Positions 34,258 to 43,025 of a stretch of DNA of 60,202 nucleotides are shown piece after piece. Numbering within the stretch: position 1 is the stretch's first letter; every line of letters begins with the position of its first letter. The DNA comes from a bacterium (GTDB taxonomy: Bacteria; Planctomycetota; UBA1135; UBA2386), in assembly GCA_024743115.1 (NCBI GenBank), contig JANSXC010000031.1, positions 1 to 60,202 on the forward strand, in the 5' to 3' direction. The position numbers were made by a program, and so were the translations under genes. The notes below the pieces were generated by a model. That model saw nothing but the letters and a program-made list of their open reading frames with translations. It searched no databases and was not told where the DNA came from.

Positions 34258-35220
34258 TCAGCGCCGGCGTTCTACGGTAAAGGTCGAACAATCTTGCAGG
34301 AGTCGCACACTGGCGTCCAGTCTTGCCTGGGGCTCTCCGCGCCAAGTCGCGACCCCAGCGCCCAGCCGGGCCGCAATCTCCCCCGCCTCCCGGGCCAGGT
34401 CGCGGGCGGTGGCGAGACTGGCCTCCAGGCCCACCAACGCCGGCCACGTCAACTTGGCAGCCGCGACATCGGCAAGCGGGTTCTTGCCGAGTTCGGCCGC
34501 ACTGCCCGTGAGATCGAGGCAATCGTCCGCGATCTGGAAGGCCCGCCCGAGCCGGTCGCCGTAATCCCGAAGCAGCCCGAGCAGTTCGGCCGGAACGGAT
34601 TCGCCATCCGCCGTCGCCGCGTGGGCGCCCACCAGCAGGGACGCCGCGATCAGGGCCCCGGTCTTGTGATCGTGAATCCACTGCAGCCGTTCGAGGGTGT
34701 GGCGGCCCGCCGCAGCCTCATCGGCGCCCTCGGCCGCGAGGTCCTCGACCTGCCCGCCAACCATTCCCCGGCTACCCGCCGCCCGGGCCAGGACCGCGAC
34801 CGCCTGGCCGCCACCATCGGCCGCCGCCTCGAACGCGAGCGTCAGTAGCGCGTCCCCGGCGAGCAGCGCCGTCGCCTCGCCGTAGACGACGTGGCACGTC
34901 GGCCGCCCGCGCCGCAGGTCGTCGTCATCCATCGCCGGCAGGTCGTCATGCACGAGGCTGTAGGTGTGCAGGCACTCGAGCCCCGCGGCCGCGCGCAGCG
35001 CCCGCACCGGGTCACCAGCGACGGCCTGAGCGCCGAGCAGCGCGAGCATCGGCCGCAGCCGCTTGCCACCCGGAAACATCGCGTGCCGCATCGCGGCGTG
35101 GAGTTCCGCGGGCGCTTCGTCGGCGGGCGGCAGCAGGCGTTCCAGCTCGGCCTCGACGCGCGGCAGCCAGGCCGCGCAGAATTCGGCGAACGTCTCGGTG
35201 GCAGGCGTCTCGGAGGTCAC
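34258..35220 (-). CDS. ispA: Polyprenyl (farnesyl/geranylgeranyl) diphosphate synthase
   Basis: 320 residues of the all-helical trans-prenyltransferase fold. The first Asp-rich motif is DDLPAMDDD and the second is DDCLD, with GGKRLRPML before them; these bind the two diphosphates through magnesium. It condenses isopentenyl diphosphate with an allylic primer to make C15 or C20 products. The first motif has the spaced DDxxxxD form typical of bacterial FPP synthases, hence the symbol, but chain length cannot be fixed by eye. The start is a GTG without a clear ribosome site. It leads the ispA-dxs-nadK operon. Confidence 0.87.
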   Translation of the reverse strand: MTSETPATETFAEFCAAWLPRVEAELERLLPPADEAPAELHAAMRHAMFPGGKRLRPMLALLGAQAVAGDPVRALRAAAGLECLHTYSLVHDDLPAMDDDDLRRGRPTCHVVYGEATALLAGDALLTLAFEAAADGGGQAVAVLARAAGSRGMVGGQVEDLAAEGADEAAAGRHTLERLQWIHDHKTGALIAASLLVGAHAATADGESVPAELLGLLRDYGDRLGRAFQIADDCLDLTGSAAELGKNPLADVAAAKLTWPALVGLEASLATARDLAREAGEIAARLGAGVATWRGEPQARLDASVRLLQDCSTFTVERRR

Positions 35221-35298
35221 GGCAGAATGGTTCGATGAAGGCGGACGAATGCGGGCGACACGTCGAGCGCGCGCTGCCGAACGGCCACGTGCGGACGA

Positions 35299-36438
35299 TC
35301 ACTTGCGAACGACGAGCCCGAGCATGATCTCGGACGCACGCTCGGGTCGGAGCTTCGGCAGCAGGATGCGGTAGCCCTCGGCCGTGATCGTCGACTCGGC
35401 GAGCCCGCGGCGCAACTGTCCATCGCGCAACACCAGCGAAACGATACCGGCACGCTCGTCGACCTCGACCGCCAGCCGCTCGCATGCCGCACCGAACTGC
35501 ACGTGGCCCCTGGCATCGGTTGCGAGCAGCTCCGCGCCGAGGAAGTGGCCCTGTTCCATGCCACGAAACCGGCGCACGTCGAGCCGTTCCGTCGTGCCGG
35601 CCTCGCCGAGCAGGACCTCGAAGCGCTCCAGCCACTGCATGCGCGTGACCGGATCGACATCCGTTGGCCGCACCTCGGCAGCCTGCTTCTCCGGGCTCGG
35701 GTACTCGCCCGTGCATTCGACCAGGTGAGGCAAGCGTTCTTCGATCAGGTGACCCGACACCGGCGCGACGATCAGCGGCCAGCCGCTCTCGTCCAACTCG
35801 ACGCGCTCGCCATCGCCGTTGCGCGTGCCCTCGTAGAACGTCAGCACGAGCTGCCCCGTGCTGCGCTCGAGCTTCGCCGTCATCCGCTTCGCGACGACGA
35901 GGTTCGCGCCGAGCCGATCATCCGCGGCCTGCAGCATCTCGACGTCGTGCAGCGCGTTGTCGTCGAGCGCGCGCGCCCGCAGGAAGCGCAGGTCACTGAA
36001 GCCATCGGCCTTCAGGCACGCGTGCAGCGCCTGGAGACACAACCGCACGCCCTCGGGCATCGGTTCGAGTGCCCGCATACTCTCGGCCTTGGCCGCGGCA
36101 ACGCTCGCGTCGGCCCGGGCCTTGGCCGCCTTCACCGCGTCCGTCATCTGGACGACCTGCGCGGCGGCACGGGCGAGTTCGTGTTCGAGCCGTTCGGTCG
36201 CAGCGCGCGCCGCGTCCCGCTCACGCTCCGTCGTCGCGAGCTGCCCGGACGTCGCCGTGAGTTCCCGGCTGCTTGCTTCGACCTGCGCGACCGCCGCCTC
36301 GCACTCGAGCTGCGCCGCGCGCGCCAGCCGCTCGTTTCGGCCCGCGAGCTCCGCGACCGCGCGGGTCTCGAGCACGAGCAGCACCACTGCCACGAGCAGC
36401 AGGGCGCAGAGAATCGCCAGGACGTAGGGAAACCGCAT
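35299..36438 (-). CDS. Membrane-anchored coiled-coil protein of unknown function
   Basis: 379 residues. One N-terminal membrane helix (about 5-23) is followed by a long heptad-rich Ala/Glu/Arg stretch (about 28-120), clearly a coiled coil. A soluble C-terminal domain of about 250 residues, with mixed strand and helix character, is not recognised. It probably faces the periplasm, though orientation is not certain. The gene runs opposite to the TIR-domain gene and ends 78 bases before the prenyl synthase start on the same strand, so it could be co-transcribed with it. Confidence 0.7.
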   Translation of the reverse strand: MRFPYVLAILCALLLVAVVLLVLETRAVAELAGRNERLARAAQLECEAAVAQVEASSRELTATSGQLATTERERDAARAATERLEHELARAAAQVVQMTDAVKAAKARADASVAAAKAESMRALEPMPEGVRLCLQALHACLKADGFSDLRFLRARALDDNALHDVEMLQAADDRLGANLVVAKRMTAKLERSTGQLVLTFYEGTRNGDGERVELDESGWPLIVAPVSGHLIEERLPHLVECTGEYPSPEKQAAEVRPTDVDPVTRMQWLERFEVLLGEAGTTERLDVRRFRGMEQGHFLGAELLATDARGHVQFGAACERLAVEVDERAGIVSLVLRDGQLRRGLAESTITAEGYRILLPKLRPERASEIMLGLVVRK

Positions 36439-36514
36439 ATCGGTAGCCGTTCAGGCTACTGACGGAGTGCACGCGATTCTCTTGCGGGCATTCCTCGATC
36501 GCGACCACTCCCCA

Positions 36515-36532
36515 GCGGGGTTGCAGCCCCGC
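36515..36532. repeat. Inverted repeat upstream of the TIR gene
   Basis: GCGGGG and CCCCGC pair perfectly around TTGCAG, about 40 bases before the ATG at 36573. There is no T-tract. It may be a leader hairpin or an operator. Confidence 0.35.
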
Positions 36533-36572
36533 ACCGCGACCGCAATGCTCTCGAATCGAGGGGAACTGCCAC

Positions 36573-37784
36573 ATGACCAGCACTCGTGACCGGGTATTCG
36601 TCAGCTACAGTCACGAAGACCGCCAGCACTTCGCCGAGTTTCGTCGCCATCTCGAACTGCTCAGCCGCTCAACAGGCATCCGCGTCTGGACCGACGAGGA
36701 CCTTCAAGCCGGCGACGACTTCGACGCGGAGATCCAGCGACACCTTGCCGAGACCGCGCTGGCCGTATTCCTCGTGTCACCCGACGCGCTGAACTCGGAC
36801 TACATCGGCGCCCGCGAGCTGCCCGCCCTGATTCGCGCACACGAGAACGGCGAAACAATCCGGCTGACCTGCCTACACGTCGCGCCCACGAACTCGTCGA
36901 ACCTCCGGCTGCCACACCCGAACGGCAATGGCGCCACGCTGGATCTGGACCTGTCCCGATTCCAGGCGCTGAACGATCCGAAGGCGCCGGTCGCGCAGGT
37001 CGGCAATCGCGCCGATCGGGATGCGATCTACGCCAGCGCCGCGCGACGGATCGCAAGCGCACTCGAGTCCGCAAACCGCCGTGACCCGACTCCCGGACCC
37101 GCTGGCGAAACAACGCGACGCCGATCACTTTCCCGAGCTGCGCTCATCGTGGGCGTCGCACTGGCGTTGGCAGCAGCGGGCACAACGTATTGGTGGTGGA
37201 GCTCGAAAGACTCCACTGACCCGAGTCCGCCGGCGGCAAATCCCGACGGCAAAGAAGAATCGGAGACGAACGAAGAGCCGGATCAACCGCAGCGGGCCGA
37301 CCTGATTGGCGTCCTGGACGCCTACTCGTTCGCCGATCGCTCGAAGCAACGGTCGATGGCGGAGAACGCCAAGGAGTGGGACGAACTGCTGAAGCAGGAG
37401 CTGGGCAGCATGAAGACCTACGAGGACTACGTGCGGCTTGTGGAGAAGGTCGAGGCAACGAGAGCCGCAAACCCGTCCCTGTGGGACGCGAGCGAGGACC
37501 CGATCACGACCCGAGCGCCGAAGCTCGCCAGCTTCTTCAACGAGCGCAGTAACGTCCGACGTCTACTGAAGGACCTGAACTGGGAACTCGGCCAGACGGC
37601 GCTACGGATCACCTCGTGCGAGAACAAGTTTCTCGAGCTGCTAGCCCACGAGAGCTCGACCGGGCACAAGTCGTACAGGCCGCTGGTGAATGCGATGTTT
37701 CGGGCAAAGCTCGTCGAACTACGTCAGCGGCCTTCCGCCACGAAGGCGGTCGCGGCACTGGAAGCCTGGCTGAAGCAGCCCTGA
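36573..37784 (+). CDS. TIR-domain protein with a membrane anchor
   Basis: 403 residues. Residues 7-165 form a TIR-type domain: FVSYSHED (9-16), VWTDEDLQAGDDF, AVFLVSPDALNSDY and then E82 in ARELP at the position of the catalytic Glu of NAD-cleaving TIRs. A membrane helix (189-209) follows, then an acidic Pro-rich linker and a helical domain (about 245-403) that I do not recognise. Bacterial TIRs cleave or cyclise NAD in antiphage and signalling systems; a SEFIR-like non-enzymatic adaptor is the alternative. GAGGGG lies about 9 bases before the ATG. Base composition looks less GC-rich than its neighbours. The small gene after it is convergent. Confidence 0.8.
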   Translation: MTSTRDRVFVSYSHEDRQHFAEFRRHLELLSRSTGIRVWTDEDLQAGDDFDAEIQRHLAETALAVFLVSPDALNSDYIGARELPALIRAHENGETIRLTCLHVAPTNSSNLRLPHPNGNGATLDLDLSRFQALNDPKAPVAQVGNRADRDAIYASAARRIASALESANRRDPTPGPAGETTRRRSLSRAALIVGVALALAAAGTTYWWWSSKDSTDPSPPAANPDGKEESETNEEPDQPQRADLIGVLDAYSFADRSKQRSMAENAKEWDELLKQELGSMKTYEDYVRLVEKVEATRAANPSLWDASEDPITTRAPKLASFFNERSNVRRLLKDLNWELGQTALRITSCENKFLELLAHESSTGHKSYRPLVNAMFRAKLVELRQRPSATKAVAALEAWLKQP

Positions 37785-37799
37785 GCCCGCGCGCGAAGC

Positions 37800-38585
37800 T
37801 CACTTCCACTTCTTGCCCTTGTTCTTGTTGTACCACTTCTGCCAGTCGAGGAACCGGGTGTGGTTCTGGCGCGTGAGCTTCGCGAACGTCTCGTTCCACT
37901 TGCCGCCGATCGAGGACAGCGTGTTCTTGGCGTTCTGCGCCTGGATGTGACCGGTGCCGAGCTGCGACGCCAGCTCCTCGAGTTCGCCCCAACGCTTGAT
38001 CAGGTCGCTGACGATCTCCTTGCGGATCTTGTCCTTGCTCGACTCGTAGTTGCCGAGCGCTTCGCCCGCGGCGGCCATGAGGGCGTTCTCCGGGCTGCGC
38101 CGCGCCTCGTCGATGAGCAGCTTGACCATGCCCTCGTCCTTGGTCTTGCCGATGCTGCGCAGCATGCGGGCGCGCAGGTCGACCCACTCCGCCTTGTCGG
38201 GGATGCGTTTGCCCTCGAAGGCCTTCTTGAGAACCTTCGCGCCGTCACTCTCGCAGTAGGCCAGTGCCTCGACCGCCGCGACATAGAGACCGGGTTGCTT
38301 TGGCGAACGCACCTTGCCCTTCGTCAGCACGGTGCCGAACGCCTTGGTGATGATCGCCTTGTCCTTGTCGATGGCGCCGTTCTGCAGCTTGACCAACAAA
38401 GCGTCGATCAGCGTGACCCCCTCGGCGTCCCGACTGAACTTGCGGTCGAGCACGCACTTCTTGAGCTCGCCGGCCTTCGCCGCGACCTCGGGGTCTTGGA
38501 CCGGCTTCTTGCCCTGAGCCGCGGCCTGGCCGCAGGCGCCGAGGGCGAACAGAATGGCGAGGGAACAATTGAGGTTGCGCATCAT
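37800..38585 (-). CDS. Secreted helical-repeat protein of unknown function
   Basis: 261 residues with a signal peptide (about 1-22). The mature part is almost all helical, with a repeat-like spacing (KAGELKKCVLDRKF, VKLQNGAIDKDKAII, VEALAYCESDGAKV, VKLLIDEARRSPENA) resembling HEAT-type repeats. It ends in a Trp- and Lys-rich tail, WQKWYNKNKGKKWK. The start at 38585 is preferred because GGAGG lies 7 bases upstream; ATGs at 38591 and 38582 are alternatives. The 168 bases before it hold no gene. Its stop faces the TIR gene stop, 15 bases away. Confidence 0.65.
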   Translation of the reverse strand: MMRNLNCSLAILFALGACGQAAAQGKKPVQDPEVAAKAGELKKCVLDRKFSRDAEGVTLIDALLVKLQNGAIDKDKAIITKAFGTVLTKGKVRSPKQPGLYVAAVEALAYCESDGAKVLKKAFEGKRIPDKAEWVDLRARMLRSIGKTKDEGMVKLLIDEARRSPENALMAAAGEALGNYESSKDKIRKEIVSDLIKRWGELEELASQLGTGHIQAQNAKNTLSSIGGKWNETFAKLTRQNHTRFLDWQKWYNKNKGKKWK

Positions 38586-38759
38586 CGTCATGCCTCCGAT
38601 GGTTTTCGGCAGCCGGGGGTCACGCAGTGGAACGTTCTCCGCGGGTGCCTGTTCGGACGACCAGAAGTACTGGCCAACGACCAACATACAAAACCCGTTC
38701 CAAGTGTGCGAATCCCCCTTGCCACCGCGTCATGGAACGGACTGTTCTGGCGAGCCGCA

Positions 38760-41039
38760 TCAGCTGCCGGACGCCCGGCCCGGCGTCGGCAGTTCGGCGA
38801 GCAGTTCGCGGGCAGCGCGGCGCACGAGCGCGAAGTCGAGGCGGTGCCAACGGCTCGGCATCGCGTCGACGGCAGGCACGCCGAGCGCCTCGAAACGCCG
38901 GCTGAGCTGCCGGGCTAACGCGCCGAAACCGCGGTGGTGCGGCGATTCCGCGCCCGGTTCGCCGAGGAAGTCGACGATGTGCGACAGCACCAGGGCCGTG
39001 TGCGGCGAGACCGCCAGCGACGCCAGCTCCGCGCGCCGCTCCATCTCGCCTTCGATGAGCGCGGGCGACAGCCCGAACTGCCAGATCAGCCCGAAGCTGC
39101 GCCCGAGGTTGTACTCGATCGGCAGGTAGTAGAAGGAGTCGACCAGGTGCTGCCGTTCGTGATGGCGGATCGTGTCGAGCACCGCGACGTCGAGCGCGAT
39201 GTCCTCCACGGGGGACAACACCGCGAGCCGGTGCGCGACATCGAGCGGGTCGAACCCCTGCTGCTCCGGCAACGGATCGCGCACGAGCGCCAGGCCATCG
39301 GCGCGTGCGATGGCGCGCCGCTCCACGATCGCTCCCGCCCACTCGCGCACCGCATCGTAGTCGACGAGGTAGTGATTGAGCAGCGCGACACCCGCGATGT
39401 CGCCGCCGACGACCCCCTGGAACGCGCGCACGTCGCGATCGCAGGCGAGCACCTCGTAGCATCTTCCCGGCAACGGCAACGCCGCGTCGTCGGCGAGTTC
39501 GGTCACCGCGAGTCGCGTGAGCAACATGCCCTCCGCAACGCCACCCGCGCGACGACCGAGCACGAGGTGCCGGTTGTAGTGCGCGAGATGCGCCATCAGC
39601 AGACCGCGGAACGGGTCGAGCAGGTCGCCGACCAGCGGCACGCGGAAGCTCTCGATCTGCCCGACGACGTCGCGATCGAAGATCCGCTGGCCGAGCTCGC
39701 GCACGCGCTCCGCGACCTCGTCGAGCGTCGCGGTGTCTTCGTCACGGTAGCCGCGATAGAGCAGCCGTCGCATCCCGGCCTCGAACGCGAGTTCGAGCCG
39801 CGCTTCGTGCAGACGTTCACCGATCGCGGTCGCCTCGGGCCAGCGCCGCGACGCGAGGTCCGCCAGCTGTTCGGCCTCGAAAACGAACCCTGCGCGCAGC
39901 ATCGCATCGAGCAACGCCACGCTCTGCGCCACGGTCTCGAGCGGATCCCCGGTCATCCACGGGCCATCGAGCAGCGTCAGCCACCGCCCGCGCAGCTGGT
40001 TGGCCTCACCAGCGACGAGGTCGCGCGGCACGTCCTCACGCACGATCGCGAGGAAGCCCGCGACGTCGCCGATGCCGAGCCGGAGCCGCCGTTCCGTGCG
40101 CCGCAGCTCGGGCGTGCGCGCGTTCGAGCCCGCAGCCGCCAGCAACGCGAGCGCGGCGTGCGGCTGGCGCTGCCGTTCGTAGAGGCGCACGAGCGGCATG
40201 ACGCCGGCCCCCTGACCGAAATCCGCGAGCGCACCGGGACGAACGCGCAGCACGTCGAACAGTTCGGCGAGCTGGTCGCTGCTGGCCCCGCCATCGATCC
40301 AGCTGCCGACGAGCCGCTGCACGCGGTCGTCAAACGGACGTTCACGCAGTGCTTCGAGCAGTGCCCGCCAGGCGCCATCGCGATCGTCGAGCGTGAGCAG
40401 CACGCGGGCGAGCCCGGTCGCACCGAGCCCCGGAACGCGCGGATCGTCGGCGAGTTCGCGGAACACGTCGGCGGCCGCCTGCAGCTGCCCGCGCCGCAGC
40501 AGGGTCGGCGTGAACGCGAGCGCGATCAGCGGATGACTCGCCGTCGCGCGGTAGAGCCGATCGAACAACACCTGGCCGCGTTCGAGATCCGTCTGCGCCA
40601 AGGTGTGGGCGTAACCGAGCCAGGGCCAGATCCAACCCGGCGCGGCGGCGGCGGCAGCCTCGAACCAGCGCAGCTTCTCCTGGCGGGAAAACGCAACCCG
40701 ACCCCGCAGGTAGAGCGCCAGCGGATCGGCCGAATCGACCGTGAGCATCGCCTCGAGTTCGTGGATCAGCAGACCGCGCCGGCCGCGCCGCCGCAGGATG
40801 TCCTGGCGCACCCGGTTGGCGTCGACGTGGCGCGGCGCTCGCCGCAGCACGTCCGCGAGCAGTTCGAGCGCGGCATCGTCGTCGCCGCGTTCGCCGAGCC
40901 GGCGGGCGTGCATCACGGTGCGATCTACGGGCGCGGCGGTCCAGGGCAACCCCTCGAAGCGCCCCGGCGGCCGCCGGCCCGTCACGCCGGTGCACGCGGC
41001 CAGCAGCAGACCACAGGCGAGGACGACGAGCCGAATCAT
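38760..41039 (-). CDS. Large TPR-like lipoprotein with an HExxH motif, putative metallopeptidase
   Basis: 759 residues. The N-terminus IRLVVLACGLLLAACTG is a lipoprotein signal with its lipobox Cys near 17. Residues about 45-300 form helical pairs like TPR repeats. The C-terminal domain has HERQH at 627-631 inside TIRHHERQHLVDS, then EGEMERRAEL at 663-672, which could supply the third zinc ligand of a gluzincin. HExxH with a downstream ExxxE fits zinc proteases, but I do not know the family. It should be tethered to a membrane outside the cytoplasm. The ATG at 41039 is taken because the signal peptide starts there. The gene stands alone. Confidence 0.72.
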   Translation of the reverse strand: MIRLVVLACGLLLAACTGVTGRRPPGRFEGLPWTAAPVDRTVMHARRLGERGDDDAALELLADVLRRAPRHVDANRVRQDILRRRGRRGLLIHELEAMLTVDSADPLALYLRGRVAFSRQEKLRWFEAAAAAAPGWIWPWLGYAHTLAQTDLERGQVLFDRLYRATASHPLIALAFTPTLLRRGQLQAAADVFRELADDPRVPGLGATGLARVLLTLDDRDGAWRALLEALRERPFDDRVQRLVGSWIDGGASSDQLAELFDVLRVRPGALADFGQGAGVMPLVRLYERQRQPHAALALLAAAGSNARTPELRRTERRLRLGIGDVAGFLAIVREDVPRDLVAGEANQLRGRWLTLLDGPWMTGDPLETVAQSVALLDAMLRAGFVFEAEQLADLASRRWPEATAIGERLHEARLELAFEAGMRRLLYRGYRDEDTATLDEVAERVRELGQRIFDRDVVGQIESFRVPLVGDLLDPFRGLLMAHLAHYNRHLVLGRRAGGVAEGMLLTRLAVTELADDAALPLPGRCYEVLACDRDVRAFQGVVGGDIAGVALLNHYLVDYDAVREWAGAIVERRAIARADGLALVRDPLPEQQGFDPLDVAHRLAVLSPVEDIALDVAVLDTIRHHERQHLVDSFYYLPIEYNLGRSFGLIWQFGLSPALIEGEMERRAELASLAVSPHTALVLSHIVDFLGEPGAESPHHRGFGALARQLSRRFEALGVPAVDAMPSRWHRLDFALVRRAARELLAELPTPGRASGS

Positions 41040-41148
41040 GACTCGTGGCATACGCGCTGTGGCGCGAAAGAAAAGGCACTCCCGCGGTGATGCGTGGCAC
41101 CGCGGGCGCCCGACCGCCGGCTTCGTCCCCCAACGACGCCAAGGCGTT

Positions 41149-41399
41149 CTAGCCTGCCGGCGACCACGAGCCCCCACCCGCGATCACCACCAGCGCGCAA
41201 ACCCCCTGATCCCGCATGGTCTGCACGACACCGGTCTCGTCCCCCCGTGACGAGGACCCGGTGCGCAAGGCAGCCATCGACGGCTTCGGGGTCGTTCTTG
41301 ATCGGCGCGGGCAACGGCCCATGCCAGCGCTGCCAGGCAGAATCCCCATCACGATATCGGGTTGGGCACTGTGCGGTGAACCGGCTCGCTACTGGGCCG
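41149..41399 (-). pseudogene. Possible frameshifted gene remnant
   Basis: The 360-base gap 41040-41399 has no intact gene. On the minus strand two frames with coding-like third positions meet at a run of six G (41246-41241). The first reads WHGPLPAPIKNDPEAVDGCL and then LVTG; the second continues DETGVVQTMRDQGVCALVV to a stop at 41149. Removing one G joins them into one reading frame. There is no good start, so this would be a 5'-truncated, frameshifted fragment or a sequencing error in a small gene. I do not recognise the product. The segment 41040-41148 shows nothing further. Confidence 0.3.
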
Positions 41400-42443
41400 C
41401 TATTGGATGGTGAGCTGGACGACCGGCGCGACACCGACCTCGCGCGTGCCGATCGTGGCCGACGTGCCCGAGCTCCAGACCCGCCCCACCGGCTCCCAGC
41501 CGCAGACCTGCACCTTGCGCGCCTGACTCGTCACGACGCCGAGCGCATTCGCGTTCGGGCTGATCGCCGCGCCCTGATAGCGCAGCCAGGCCCCGACGAT
41601 CGCCGGGTTGTTCGGGATCAGGAACGGGAACGTCGCACTGCCGTCCCCCGCGGCAATCGCGAAGAACGACCCCATGAGGTCGATCGACATGTAGCAACCG
41701 GGCGCGCCGAACGCGCCGAGTTCCTGCGGCAGTACGAACCCCGACCACGGTCCGCTCTCCCGAGAGCCGAGCGCGAACGTCACGAAGGCTCCGGGCGGCG
41801 CGTCGAGCACGCGCGCGATCCACGGCCGTCCCCAGATCACCTGCGTCGTCGAACTCTCGACGCGCAGCGGCAGCGAGTTCGGCTGCGGACAACCCGCGGG
41901 CCCGATCGACAGCTCCGGACTGTTGCACACGAACGTGATGTCGAGCGGGTAGGCGCCGGGCGGCTGCCCGAACACGACCACCTCGACACACAGTGAACCA
42001 AACGCCGGGTCGTACGAGAACGGCGTCGACAGCACGAACGGCTGCAGGAACGCGTTGGGACTGCCAACGGCAGAATGCGCCGGCAGCGTCAGTAGCTGCC
42101 GCGACAGCACGACGATCTCGTCGGCGCCGCGGTTCTGCGCGAAGTCAGCGCTGAGCTGCAGCAGCGCGCCCGGCATCGTCGACATGCGGATCTCGCAGTC
42201 GACGAGCTTGCTGTTGGCAGTCGCCCCACCGTCGATCCGGAACGCCAGCTCCGAGATCGTCACCGGCCCCTGGAACAACAGCGGATCGTAGACGTTCTGC
42301 ACCCGTGCCGGCGTGCCGCGTCCGAACGGCACGTTCGTGACGCTGGAGCCTTCGGTTGCCGCGTGCGAGGCGGGCAACACGAGCGGACCCTGCGCCAGGG
42401 TCACCGACGACAGGAGAAGAACGACCGCGCAGCGAATTACCAT
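41400..42443 (-). CDS. Secreted beta-rich protein with a C-terminal FGAPGC domain
   Basis: 347 residues with a signal peptide (about 1-18). The N-terminal 180 residues are beta-rich and unrecognised, with short motifs such as CEIRMSTMPGAL. From about 181 (GPAGCPQPNS) it matches the C-terminal domain of the PPC protein: FGAPGC at 245-250, FPFLIPNNPAIVGAWLRYQGAA and LGVVTSQ. I infer a shared lineage-specific domain for surface attachment or assembly. The ATG at 42443 is chosen because the signal peptide follows directly; the open frame upstream is not protein-like. A divergent gene starts 72 bases away. Confidence 0.72.
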   Translation of the reverse strand: MVIRCAVVLLLSSVTLAQGPLVLPASHAATEGSSVTNVPFGRGTPARVQNVYDPLLFQGPVTISELAFRIDGGATANSKLVDCEIRMSTMPGALLQLSADFAQNRGADEIVVLSRQLLTLPAHSAVGSPNAFLQPFVLSTPFSYDPAFGSLCVEVVVFGQPPGAYPLDITFVCNSPELSIGPAGCPQPNSLPLRVESSTTQVIWGRPWIARVLDAPPGAFVTFALGSRESGPWSGFVLPQELGAFGAPGCYMSIDLMGSFFAIAAGDGSATFPFLIPNNPAIVGAWLRYQGAAISPNANALGVVTSQARKVQVCGWEPVGRVWSSGTSATIGTREVGVAPVVQLTIQ

Positions 42444-42515
42444 GGCAAGGCAACATCGTCCTCTGCGCCAACCCGCCTTGATCTCACCCCCGGTTCGAGC
42501 CGAAGAACTCCCCGC

Positions 42516-42896
42516 GTGCAGAACGAACTCGGACGCGACCTGACCGTGCTGGCACTCGTCTCGGACCCGCGGCGAATGCAGACCCTGATCTCGGCCCTGC
42601 GCGACCACGCGATCGGAGTCGACGTTGTCACCGCGCTTTCGGACGCACGCAGCACGTTCTTCGCCAGCGGCGGCCACGACTGCCTGGTCGTCGGCCCGGA
42701 CGTGCCGCCGGGCCTCGCGGACAGAGTCGTGCGGTCCCTGCGAGCGGTCGATCCGGAGCTCCGATCCGCCACGTTCGGCCCCGGCGAACGCGCCGATGAG
42801 GCGCGCGCACACACCGCGAAGCTCACGGGGTTCCATCCGGGTTCGCGGGCGGGCGCGGGGGCGCTGCTGCGGTTCCTGGCCGGGATCGACCGGTAA
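42516..42896 (+). CDS. Degenerate receiver-like (CheY-fold) protein
   Basis: 126 residues starting at a GTG. The fold pattern resembles a response-regulator receiver: LTVLALVSDPRRMQTLISALRD for strand 1 and helix 1, VDVVTALSDARSTFF, then HDCLVVGPDVPPGLADRVVRSLRAVDP around the usual phosphorylation site. The phospho-acceptor Asp is not in place (VVGPDV where VxxDxxMP is expected) and the acidic pair after strand 1 is reduced, so it probably does not act as a normal phospho-receiver. The start and the gene itself are moderately certain. The nearest kinase domain is in the GTPase fusion about 1.3 kb away. Confidence 0.5.
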   Translation: MQNELGRDLTVLALVSDPRRMQTLISALRDHAIGVDVVTALSDARSTFFASGGHDCLVVGPDVPPGLADRVVRSLRAVDPELRSATFGPGERADEARAHTAKLTGFHPGSRAGAGALLRFLAGIDR

Positions 42897-43025
42897 CGCG
42901 TCGAAGGTGACGGCGAGATCCGGTTATCATCGAGCAACTCACGCCAGGATCCCAGGCAACCGGGCGGTAGGCCGCGGACAGGGACCGCGACCCCGTCGAC
43001 TGCATCCAGTTCGAGCGAACGCTGA

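Noticed and set aside
36515..36532. Intrinsic terminator
   Set aside because: The stem is perfect but no T-tract follows on either strand, and it lies between two genes that diverge, where no terminator is needed.
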